From: Clostridia bacterium
Lineage (GTDB): Bacteria > Bacillota_A > Clostridia > TANB77 > CAG-508
NCBI GenBank assembly: GCA_022792975.1
Contig: JAAWCC010000037.1
Span: 1-5,793 of the forward strand
Direction: 5' to 3'
Length of the DNA stretch: 5,793 nucleotides
Position 1 is the first letter of the stretch. Every line of letters starts with the position of its first letter. This document shows positions 1-5,757 of the stretch, piece by piece. A program made the translations under genes and the position numbers. Under the pieces are notes generated by a model. It was not told the origin of the DNA. It made no database searches and was given only the letters and a program-made list of their open reading frames with translations.

Positions 1-105
1 AATAAAAATATTTATTGATATAATATCATAGAAATTAAAAAAATTCAATGCTTTTATGTAAAATAAGTGCGAAAAAATAATTTTGAAGGGAAAATATAAA
101 AAAAT

Positions 106-547
106 ATGAAAAAGGTTGTAATATATACAGACGGTGCATGCTCAGGAAACCCTGGACCACGGGGGCTGGGGAGCAATACTTATGTGTGATAATGCAAAAA
201 AAGAAATTTCAGGAGGAAAAAAGGATACAACAAATAATATAATGGAGATTACTGCTGTAATAGAAGGTCTAAAGCTTTTAAAATATCCATGTGAGGTTGA
301 GATTTATAGCGATAGTGCATATGTTGTAAATGCTTATAACCAAAAATGGATTGAAGGCTGGAAAAAAAATGGCTGGAAAAATTCTAGTAAAGAAGAAGTG
401 AAAAACAGAGAACTATGGGAGGAGCTTGATAGTCTTGTAAATACTCATAATGTGACCTTTATAAAAGTAAAAGGGCATAGTGATAATGAATTAAATAATA
501 GATGTGATGAACTTGCAAGAAATGCTATAAAAGGAGTGGACAAGTAA
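106..547 (+). CDS. rnhA: Ribonuclease HI, with one +1 shift at CGG
   Basis: Cytoplasmic endonuclease that cuts the RNA strand of RNA-DNA hybrids, such as R-loops and primers. Reading from ATG 106 and skipping C160 gives 146 residues, a normal RNase HI length. The N-terminus has the family pattern [18 protein letters not shown]. The acidic active site is complete: D9, E47, D69 and D134, with the catalytic-loop histidine H124 in KGHSDNE. The basic, Trp-rich handle region lies at about residues 79-95. ATG 106 is the only sensible start, because an in-frame TAA lies at 97-99 and the conserved N-terminal strand begins at once. The GAAGGG at 85-90 is rather far upstream, so initiation may be weak. 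An unshifted reading from 106 ends in a TGA soon after codon 19. A caller that starts at 134 loses D9 and would give a dead enzyme. The stop overlaps the next start (TAATG). Confidence 0.93.
160..163 (+). other. +1 shift site 1 (CGGG) in rnhA
   Basis: C160 is extra, between CCA (Pro18) and GGG (Gly19). Skipping it restores the invariant GNPGPGGWG motif. Homology fixes the shift to this codon because the residues on both sides are conserved. Confidence 0.88.
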
Positions 548-1450
548 TGAAAATTGGTATTGATTTGGGCGGAAGTCATATAGCTGTACGGCATTGTAGA
601 TAAAGAAAAAATAGTTTACAAAAGGGAAAAAGATTTTATAGAAGAAGAAAGAAAAAATATAGAAGAAGTTATTGAAAAAACAATAATAAATTTTATAGAC
701 GAAATTTTAGAAAAGACAAACTTAAATATAAATCAAATAGAAAAAGTAGGAATTGCAGCACCAGGCACCACTAAGGAGCGGAAATATAGTAAAGGCAGAA
801 AATCTTGGAATAGAGAATTTTGAAATAACAGATATATTACAAAAGCATTATAATTATAAAAATGTTATTTTGAATAATGATGCAAAATGTGCCGCACTTT
901 GTGAAAAAGAATTTGGAAGCCTAAAACAATATGAAGATGCAGTATTCTTATGCCTAGGTACAGGAATTGGAGGAGCAGTATTTTTAAATCGGAAAACTAC
1001 TAAAACCTAAAAGATATTCAGGGCTTGAACTTCGGACATATGAGCATAGATAAAAACGGACCAAGATGCAATTGTAATGCATATGGATGCTTTGAAACTT
1101 ATGCATCTATGAAAAGATTAAAAGATAAAATCATACAAAGAAAAGGCTTAAAATCTCCTAGTCGGACAAGAGTTGTATCAAATAATAAAAAAGGATATAG
1201 AGGTGAAGGACATTATTGAAGAATTTATTTCTGATTTAAATATAGGGCTATCAAACATTATAAATATATTTGAACCAGAAGCTATTTGTATTGGAGGACG
1301 GCTTTGTACATTATGCTGATTTACTTCTAGGAAAAATTATCACAAAATTAACTGAAGAAAATATTACATTTAACAAGGAAATTCCAAAACTTGTGACAGC
1401 AAGAATGCGGAAACGACGCAGGACTAATTGGAGCGACTTATTTAGAATAA
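547..1450 (+). CDS. ROK-family sugar kinase/regulator (glucokinase-like), with seven +1 shifts at CGG
   Basis: ROK proteins are ATP-dependent sugar kinases or sugar-responsive repressors. This one lacks an N-terminal helix-turn-helix, so a glucokinase-like enzyme is more likely; the substrate cannot be told. ATG 547 is preceded by AAGGAG at 531-536 and overlaps the rnhA stop. Skipping seven single Cs (589, 779, 990, 1033, 1163, 1299, 1408) gives 298 residues ending at TAA 1448-1450. Motifs in order: phosphate loop DLGGSH at residues 6-11; APGTT near 71; NNDAKCAALCEKEFG near 109 with the catalytic Asp; GTGIGGAV near 137; LGHMSID near 161 with the zinc-ligand His; CNCNAYGCFE near 172, close to the ROK zinc signature CxCGxxGCxE but with Asn for its Gly; IGGGFV near 248; and a C-terminal NDAGLIGA. 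Apart from the seven Cs there is no stop or indel, which does not look like pseudogene decay. Confidence 0.88.
589..592 (+). other. +1 shift site 2 (CGGC) in ROK gene
   Basis: C589 is extra, between GTA (Val14) and GGC (Gly15). Skipping it gives HIAVGIVD in the first strands of the ROK fold. The unshifted frame meets TAA four codons later. Confidence 0.87.
779..782 (+). other. +1 shift site 3 (CGGA) in ROK gene
   Basis: C779 is extra, between GAG (Glu77) and GGA (Gly78). Skipping it gives APGTTKEGNIVKAENLG, matching the ROK segment after the APG motif. Confidence 0.87.
990..993 (+). other. +1 shift site 4 (CGGA) in ROK gene
   Basis: C990 is extra, between AAT (Asn147) and GGA (Gly148). Skipping it gives GIGGAVFLNGKLL, the usual hairpin after the second phosphate-binding motif. 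The unshifted frame stops at TAA a few codons on. Confidence 0.88.
1033..1036 (+). other. +1 shift site 5 (CGGA) in ROK gene
   Basis: C1033 is extra, between CTT (Leu161) and GGA (Gly162). Skipping it restores ELGHMSID. This is the conserved ROK segment whose His is a zinc/substrate ligand, so the Gly read-out sits next to an active-site residue. Confidence 0.88.
1163..1166 (+). other. +1 shift site 6 (CGGA) in ROK gene
   Basis: C1163 is extra, between AGT (Ser204) and GGA (Gly205). Skipping it gives SPSGQELYQIIKK and opens the frame to the next site. This region is poorly conserved, so the exact position rests on the pattern shared with the other sites. Confidence 0.82.
1299..1302 (+). other. 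+1 shift site 7 (CGGC) in ROK gene
   Basis: C1299 is extra, between GGA (Gly249) and GGC (Gly250). Skipping it restores EAICIGGGFVHY, the glycine-rich C-terminal ROK motif. Confidence 0.88.
1408..1411 (+). other. +1 shift site 8 (CGGA) in ROK gene
   Basis: C1408 is extra, between ATG (Met285) and GGA (Gly286). Skipping it gives the ROK C-terminal signature ARMGNDAGLIGATYLE and the stop at 1448-1450. Confidence 0.88.
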
Positions 1451-1488
1451 ATAAAAGAAAATTTATCCTTTTTTCTCAAAAAAAACTA

Positions 1489-1517
1489 TTGCAATAATCT
1501 TAATTTATTGTTATTAT
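1489..1517 (+). promoter_or_regulatory. Possible vegetative promoter ahead of ftsE
   Basis: TTGCAA at 1489-1494 and TATTAT at 1512-1517 are separated by 17 bases, close to the sigma-A consensus. They lie in the 101-base gap between the ROK stop and the ftsE start. Such matches are common in AT-rich DNA, so this is suggestive only. No clear terminator was seen after the ROK gene. Confidence 0.4.
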
Positions 1518-1551
1518 ATTATAGAGAGAAAATATACGAAGAGGGAAAAAA

Positions 1552-2240
1552 ATGATAGAATTTAGAAATGTAAGTAAAATGTATTCAACAGGTGTAGAAG
1601 CCGTTAGTAATGCTAATTTTGCAATAGATAAAGGCGAATTTGCATTTTTAATAGGAAGCTCAGGTTCTGGAAAATCTACCTTGATAAAACTTATATTAAA
1701 AGAAGAGGAACCAAGCTCGGGAAGTATAATAATAAATCGGCAAAGATACAACCTTCCTAAAAAGAAGCAGAGTGCCATATCTTAGAAGAAGTATGGGAGT
1801 TGTATTCCAAGACTTTAGATTATTACCAGATAAAACAGTATATGAAAATGTTGCATATGCAATGTATATTGTAAAAGCAACTAAAAGACATATTAGAAGA
1901 CAAGTACCAATGGTGCTTTCATTAGTTGGATTGAGTGGAAAAGCTAAGATGTATCCACACGAATTATCAGGTGGAGAACAGCAGAGAGTTGCATTAGCAC
2001 GCTCCCTAGTGAACAATCCTTCTATGCTTATTGCAGACGAGCCTACACGGAAATTTAGACCCAGATACAGCTTGGGAAATCATGAATTTACTTAATGAGA
2101 TTAATATGAGAGGAACTACTGTAATTGTTGCAACACATGCAAAAGACATGGTGGATAAAATGAAAAAAAGAGTTATACAAATTGAAAAAGGTATCATTGT
2201 TAGAGATGATAAAAAGGGTGGTTATAACAGTGAGATATAA
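1552..2240 (+). CDS. ftsE: Cell-division ABC ATPase FtsE, with two +1 shifts at CGG
   Basis: Cytoplasmic ATPase of the FtsEX complex. ATP hydrolysis drives FtsX to activate periplasmic or extracellular murein hydrolases at the septum or side wall. Start ATG 1552 follows GAGGG at 1541-1545 with 6-base spacing. Skipping C1738 and C2048 gives 228 residues, the usual FtsE length. Seen in order: Walker A GSSGSGKST (35-43), Q-loop Q86 in VVFQDFRLL (the QDFRLL stretch is typical of FtsE), signature LSGGEQQR (138-145), Walker B MLIADEP (158-164), D-loop GNLD (166-169) and H-loop H195 in VATHAKD. The stop at 2238-2240 overlaps the likely ftsX GTG by 11 bases, which indicates translational coupling. 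Unshifted, the gene breaks into three pieces, none with a complete ATP site. Confidence 0.93.
1738..1741 (+). other. +1 shift site 9 (CGGC) in ftsE
   Basis: C1738 is extra, between AAT (Asn62) and GGC (Gly63). Skipping it gives SGSIIINGKDTTFLKRSR, the normal ABC-ATPase strand-turn with its conserved NG. The unshifted frame stops at TAG about 16 codons later. Confidence 0.9.
2048..2051 (+). other. +1 shift site 10 (CGGA) in ftsE
   Basis: C2048 is extra, between ACA (Thr165) and GGA (Gly166). Skipping it restores DEPTGNLDPDT, the nearly invariant Walker B to D-loop segment of FtsE/LolD-type ATPases. This is the best-resolved site: any other shift point would destroy an invariant residue. Confidence 0.93.
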
Positions 2241-3124
2241 TATTGTAACATATTTAATAGGAGAAGGTTTTAGTAACTTACTAAAAAATAAAAAATCAAC
2301 TTGGGCAGCTTTAACAATAATGTGTATGTCAATGTTTATGTTTGGAATATTCTTTGTATTAGGAGAAAATATAAATTATGTAGCAGCACAAGTAGAAAAA
2401 GAACAAGGAATGCAGGTCTGGTTAGATTATGATGTAACAGACACACAAATTACAGATATACAAAATAAAATAAGAGCCCTAGATGGAATAAACACAGTAG
2501 AATATATTTCAAATACAGAAACATTAAATGAGCAAAAAGAAATTTTAGGAATGGAGTCAGAATATTTTGAAGGACTAGAAAGCTATTTTCAAGATTCGTT
2601 TTTAGTTACTTTAACTAATTTAGAGTTAAACACTAGTGTCCAAGAACAAATAAAAAAGCTTGATGGTGTAGAAAGTATTAGAAGCAGCAATGATACAATA
2701 GAAGCTCTAGTTTCAATTACAAAAGGAATTAGAATGGTAACTTTTGCAATACTTATTATATTAGTAATAATATCAATATTTATAATAACAAATACAATAA
2801 AACTTACAGTACATGCAAGAAGAAAAGAAATATCAATAATGAAATATGTAGGTGCGACTAATAGCTTCATAAGATGGCCATTTATTGTTGAAGGAATTAT
2901 AATTGGTTTAATATCTTCAATAATTACAGTATTTATTGTAGGACTTCTATATAATACTGTAACAGATGGGGTAATGCAATCAGCAATATTCCAGGATATG
3001 AACTTAAAATTATATACTTTCAAGGACATGTTCCAAATGCTAATATTAACATATGTTGGATTAGGTGCAGGAATAGGTATAGTTCGGAAGTACAATTTCA
3101 ATGAGAAGATACTTAGAAGTATAA
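2230..3124 (+). CDS. ftsX: Cell-division membrane protein FtsX, with one +1 shift at CGG
   Basis: Integral membrane partner of FtsE that passes the ATPase signal to a murein hydrolase outside the cell. GTG 2230 is the preferred start: it follows AGGGTGG and gives the family-like N-terminus RYNIVTYLIGEGFSNLLKNK. GTG 2218 is possible but sits on the ribosome binding site. Skipping C3085 gives 297 residues ending in VGSTISMRRYLEV and TAA 3122-3124, a normal FtsX length and tail. Topology: TM1 about 23-45; an extracytoplasmic domain about 46-165, the expected hydrolase contact; then TM2 about 169-190, TM3 about 216-241 and TM4 about 270-287. The cytoplasmic RRKEISIMKYVGAT before TM3 is typical of the FtsX/MacB permease fold. 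Unshifted, the frame has no stop before the next gene and produces a false FtsX-M23 fusion. Confidence 0.92.
3085..3088 (+). other. +1 shift site 11 (CGGA) in ftsX
   Basis: C3085 is extra, between GTT (Val285) and GGA (Gly286), in the last membrane helix. Skipping it gives GIGIVGSTISMRRYLEV and a stop at 3122-3124. The unshifted frame gives a hydrophilic, non-FtsX tail and runs in frame into the M23 gene. Confidence 0.9.
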
Positions 3125-3147
3125 AAACTTTGAGGGAGGAAGTACAT

Positions 3148-4326
3148 ATGGTAAAGAAAATAATGACTATATTAATCATTTGCATATTACTTATAGTACC
3201 AGTAATGTCATTTGCAAGTGATTTACAAAATAAAAGGAATGATATTCTAAATAGTATAAACGATGCAAAGGATAAACAAAATGAAGTAAAAAATGATATT
3301 ACTCAAACGCAATCAGAAATCAATAAATTAAATGACGAAATATCTGAAAAAGAATATGAAATAGAAATAATAACAGAGGAAGTAAACAAACTAAAAAAGG
3401 AAGTAGACGAATTAACTGAAAAACTAAAAGAGGCAGAAGAGCATTATGATGAGCAATATGACTTACTAGGAAAAAGACTTGCTGCACAAGCAAAAAGAGG
3501 AAATGCATCATATTTAGATGTATTATTAAAATCAAAAAGCTTGACAGACTTTATTTCTAAATATCATATCTTAGAGCAAATTGCAAAGCATGATACACAA
3601 CTTTTAAATGATATAAAAGAAGAGCAAGAAACAATTATGAATGCTAAAAAAGAAATAGAGAAAAAGAAGGAAGACGTTGAAATTAAACAAAAACAACTAA
3701 AAAATGAAGAGCTAGCATTAATAAACAGAAAAACAACAAAAAATAAATACATGTCTCAATTGAGTGCAGAGGAACAAAAACTTCAAAATGAGATTAGCCA
3801 ATTTAATAAACAATTAAAAGAGGTAGATAATCAAATCTTACAAGAGGCAATAAATAATAATGGAGGGAATAAATATACAGGAGGACAACTAGAATGGCCA
3901 GTACCAGCATCACATAGAATAACCTCGGGATTTGGTTATAGAGGTTCGGCTGCAACAGGAGGAGTTGGAACATCAAATCATAATGGATATGATATTGGAG
4001 CACCACATAACTCAAACATAATTGCAGCAGAAGCAGGAGTTGTTACAAAAGTAGTTAGAGCATGCTCTCATGACTATCCAAAAACATATTCAACAAAATG
4101 TAATTGTGGTGGTGGATATGGAAATTATCTTATGATACAACATGGTGGTTTAACAACTTTATATGGACACTGTGCTTCAATCAGTGTAAATGTAGGACAA
4201 CGTGTTAACAGAGGAGATGTAATTGCAAAAGTTGGTTCAGCAGGTTGGTCAACAGGTTACCATTTACACTTTAGTGTAATTACAGGCTCTTCATATGTTG
4301 ATCCAGGAAAGTATTTAGGTAAATAA
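3148..4326 (+). CDS. Secreted coiled-coil M23 murein hydrolase (PcsB/CwlO/EnvC-like FtsEX partner)
   Basis: Predicted peptidoglycan endopeptidase acting outside the membrane, probably controlled by FtsEX. ATG 3148 has an excellent ribosome binding site (GGGAGGA, 3134-3140, 7-base spacing) and starts 24 bases after the corrected ftsX stop. The 392-residue protein has a signal peptide (basic start, hydrophobic core about residues 6-19, likely cleavage after SFA), then a long Lys/Glu-rich coiled coil over about 23-235. In FtsEX partners such a coiled coil is the part that meets FtsX and holds the enzyme inactive. The C-terminal M23/LytM domain covers about 255-390. Its zinc and catalytic residues are present: H278 and D282 in HNGYD, H341 in YGHC, H372 and H374 in HLHF. 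A Cys-containing insert (C306, C318, C320) lies inside the domain. The gene has no in-frame CGG and is open throughout. Whether it acts as PcsB, CwlO or EnvC does cannot be settled here. Confidence 0.93.
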   Translation: MVKKIMTILIICILLIVPVMSFASDLQNKRNDILNSINDAKDKQNEVKNDITQTQSEINKLNDEISEKEYEIEIITEEVNKLKKEVDELTEKLKEAEEHYDEQYDLLGKRLAAQAKRGNASYLDVLLKSKSLTDFISKYHILEQIAKHDTQLLNDIKEEQETIMNAKKEIEKKKEDVEIKQKQLKNEELALINRKTTKNKYMSQLSAEEQKLQNEISQFNKQLKEVDNQILQEAINNNGGNKYTGGQLEWPVPASHRITSGFGYRGSAATGGVGTSNHNGYDIGAPHNSNIIAAEAGVVTKVVRACSHDYPKTYSTKCNCGGGYGNYLMIQHGGLTTLYGHCASISVNVGQRVNRGDVIAKVGSAGWSTGYHLHFSVITGSSYVDPGKYLGK

Positions 4327-4341
4327 TAGGCTATAAACTAT

Positions 4342-4376
4342 AAATTCACTTAAAGAAAATATCTTTAAGTGAATTT
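4342..4376. terminator. Perfect AT-rich hairpin between the M23 gene and ctp
   Basis: Arms 4342-4355 and 4363-4376 form a perfect 14-bp stem (AAATTCACTTAAAG and its complement) with a 7-base loop, 15 bases after the M23 stop. It is AT-rich and has no long U-tract on the + strand. It could be a weak terminator of the ftsEX operon, an mRNA-stabilising stem or a protein-binding palindrome. Its position favours a 3' end or attenuation role. Confidence 0.5.
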
Positions 4377-4436
4377 AAAATATTGTAATAATTGGGGACT
4401 GAAAAAAATAGATTGTATAAGAAAGATGAGGTTCTT

Positions 4437-5636
4437 ATGAGAGAAAAAAGACAAAAAATTTATAGAGTGATAATGCTAATTTTAGTAGTTGCATTAATTA
4501 CATTCATTGCAACAACAGTTTTAATGTATAATGGTTCAATCAAATATGTAGTATCTCCAAAAGGATTACCTAATAACAAAACTACAAGAAAATTAGACGT
4601 GTTACTTGCAACAATTACAGAGTTATTAGACGAAAAATATATAGGAGAAGTAAATGACGAAGAACTAATTGATGGAGCATTAAAAGGCTTAGTTGCAGCA
4701 GCAGGAGACACTTATACTACATACTTTACAAAAGCAGAACTTGAAGAGTTTAAAGCAGAGACACTTGGAAACTTTGTAGGAATAGGTGTATATTTAAGAG
4801 GAAATTTAGAAACTGGAAAGGTAGAAATTGTTGAACCAATAAAAGGGTCACCAGCAGAAGAAGCTGGGATAAAAGCAGGAGATCAGGTTTTAAAAGCTGA
4901 CGGAAAAGAATATGTAGCAGATGATTTAGACGAACTTTCAAAGCATATAAAAGGTGAAGAAGGAACCAATGTTACATTAACTCTAAAAAGGGAAGAGGAA
5001 GAAATAGAAATAACCGTAACAAGAAGAAATGTACATATGAATTATGTATCAAGCGAAATGTTAGAAGATAATATAGGATATATATCAATCTCAACGTTTG
5101 ACGAGGACTGCTCAAAGGATTTTAAAGAAGAATATAATACATTAGTAGAAAAAGGACTAAAATCGCTTATAATTGATTTAAGAAGCAATGGGGGAGGACT
5201 TGTTGACGAAGCATTAGAAATAGCAGATTTAATGTGTGATAAAAATGAAATAACCCTAATAACCATGGATAAAGATCAAAAAGAAGAAGTTACAAAATCT
5301 AAAACAGATAGTACAATAAAAGCACCAATAATTGTACTAACAAATGGTGCAACAGCTAGCGCATCAGAAATATTAGTTGCAGCACTTAAAGAAAATGAAA
5401 AAGCAGAGATAGTAGGAGATAAAACATTTGGAAAAGGAGTTATACAAGAGCTTATATACTTATCAAATGGTGGAGCATTAAAGGTAACATCTGCTGAATA
5501 CTATACTCCTAGAAAAAATAAAATAAACAAGGTTGGAGTAGAACCTAATTATCAAGTATCATTCGACTATAAAAACTTAGAAGTTGATGAACAATTAAAT
5601 AAAGCAATAGAAATAATAAAAGAAAAGATGAAATAG
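4437..5636 (+). CDS. C-terminal processing protease (S41 family, PDZ domain), membrane-anchored
   Basis: Serine protease of the CtpA/CtpB/Prc type, which cleaves proteins outside the membrane. ATG 4437 is chosen: GAGG at 4428-4431 lies 5 bases upstream, and the protein then begins with a basic stretch and one membrane anchor (about residues 9-30). A TTG at 4392 would add 15 residues but has no good ribosome binding site. The protein has 399 residues. A PDZ domain covers about 112-200 (GNFVGIGVYL, then GSPAEEAGIKAGDQVLKADG). The protease core follows, with IDLRSNGGGLVDEA. The catalytic set is complete: S308 in TASASE, K333 in TFGKGVIQ 25 residues later, and Q337, the spacing known for CtpB-type enzymes. 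The order ftsEX-M23-ctp is common in clostridia, which suggests an envelope role; the substrate is unknown. There is no in-frame CGG, and the gene is open throughout. Confidence 0.93.
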   Translation: MREKRQKIYRVIMLILVVALITFIATTVLMYNGSIKYVVSPKGLPNNKTTRKLDVLLATITELLDEKYIGEVNDEELIDGALKGLVAAAGDTYTTYFTKAELEEFKAETLGNFVGIGVYLRGNLETGKVEIVEPIKGSPAEEAGIKAGDQVLKADGKEYVADDLDELSKHIKGEEGTNVTLTLKREEEEIEITVTRRNVHMNYVSSEMLEDNIGYISISTFDEDCSKDFKEEYNTLVEKGLKSLIIDLRSNGGGLVDEALEIADLMCDKNEITLITMDKDQKEEVTKSKTDSTIKAPIIVLTNGATASASEILVAALKENEKAEIVGDKTFGKGVIQELIYLSNGGALKVTSAEYYTPRKNKINKVGVEPNYQVSFDYKNLEVDEQLNKAIEIIKEKMK

Positions 5637-5650
5637 GCTTCAAAAGTGCA

Positions 5651-5743
5651 AATTCTAGTATACTTTACAAAAAAGAGTAAAAAAATTAAAAAAATTTCAA
5701 AATAAGTATTGACAATTATCAATAAATTTAGTATACTAGAATT
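5651..5743. repeat. 14-bp inverted repeat bracketing the tRNA promoter
   Basis: AATTCTAGTATACT at 5651-5664 is the exact reverse complement of AGTATACTAGAATT at 5730-5743. The arms are 65 bases apart. The right arm contains the -10 box of the tRNA promoter and reaches its probable transcription start. Both arms contain the self-complementary octamer AGTATACT. Confidence 0.6.
5709..5737 (+). promoter_or_regulatory. Strong sigma-A type promoter for tRNA-Val
   Basis: TTGACA at 5709-5714, a 17-base spacer, and TATACT at 5732-5737. The -35 box is perfect and the -10 box has one mismatch. The expected start, around 5743-5745, is about 14 bases before the tRNA, as expected for a stable-RNA transcript. 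Confidence 0.85.
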
Positions 5744-5757
5744 CGCCGAAGGAAAAT

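Noticed and set aside
15..24. Promoter for rnhA at the window start (TATAAT at 19-24)
   Set aside because: A good -10 match, but its -35 region would fall outside the window, and such hexamers are frequent in this AT-rich leader.
753..1497. Separate small proteins between the ROK shift sites (for example 753-1010, 1025-1219, 1270-1497)
   Set aside because: They are fragments of one ROK protein mixed with out-of-frame tails; none has its own ribosome binding site or a complete domain.
106..2240. rnhA, ROK gene and ftsE as ordinary pseudogenes
   Set aside because: All lesions are the same one-base event at the same codon phase. There are no deletions, substitution stops or lost catalytic residues, and ftsE and ftsX are normally kept intact. 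Random decay would not look like this.
160..3088. Recoding of UGA as glycine (as in Gracilibacteria/SR1) as the cause of the breaks
   Set aside because: No in-frame TGA occurs in the corrected genes. The affected glycines are ordinary GGA/GGC/GGG codons, and the fault is an added base, not a stop.
160..3088. Simple sequencing or assembly error as the sole explanation
   Set aside because: Not excluded, only disfavoured. The added base is always C, never a homopolymer slip, and always at the codon boundary before Gly; GG in other phases and in non-coding DNA is untouched. Raw reads would decide.
1500..3185. Minus-strand open frames (1500-1778, 1696-2016, 2589-3185 and similar)
   Set aside because: They lie antisense to well-recognised genes, have hydrophobic low-complexity translations typical of reversed AT-rich coding DNA, and lack ribosome binding sites.
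2182..4326. A single 714-residue FtsX-M23 fusion gene
   Set aside because: The join lies exactly at a CGG of the same type as ten other shift sites. Skipping its C gives a normal FtsX C-terminus and stop, and the M23 gene has its own ribosome binding site, ATG and signal peptide.
4392..4436. TTG 4392 as the start of the processing protease
   Set aside because: There is no good ribosome binding site in front of it, whereas ATG 4437 has GAGG at 5-base spacing and gives a typical membrane-anchor N-terminus.
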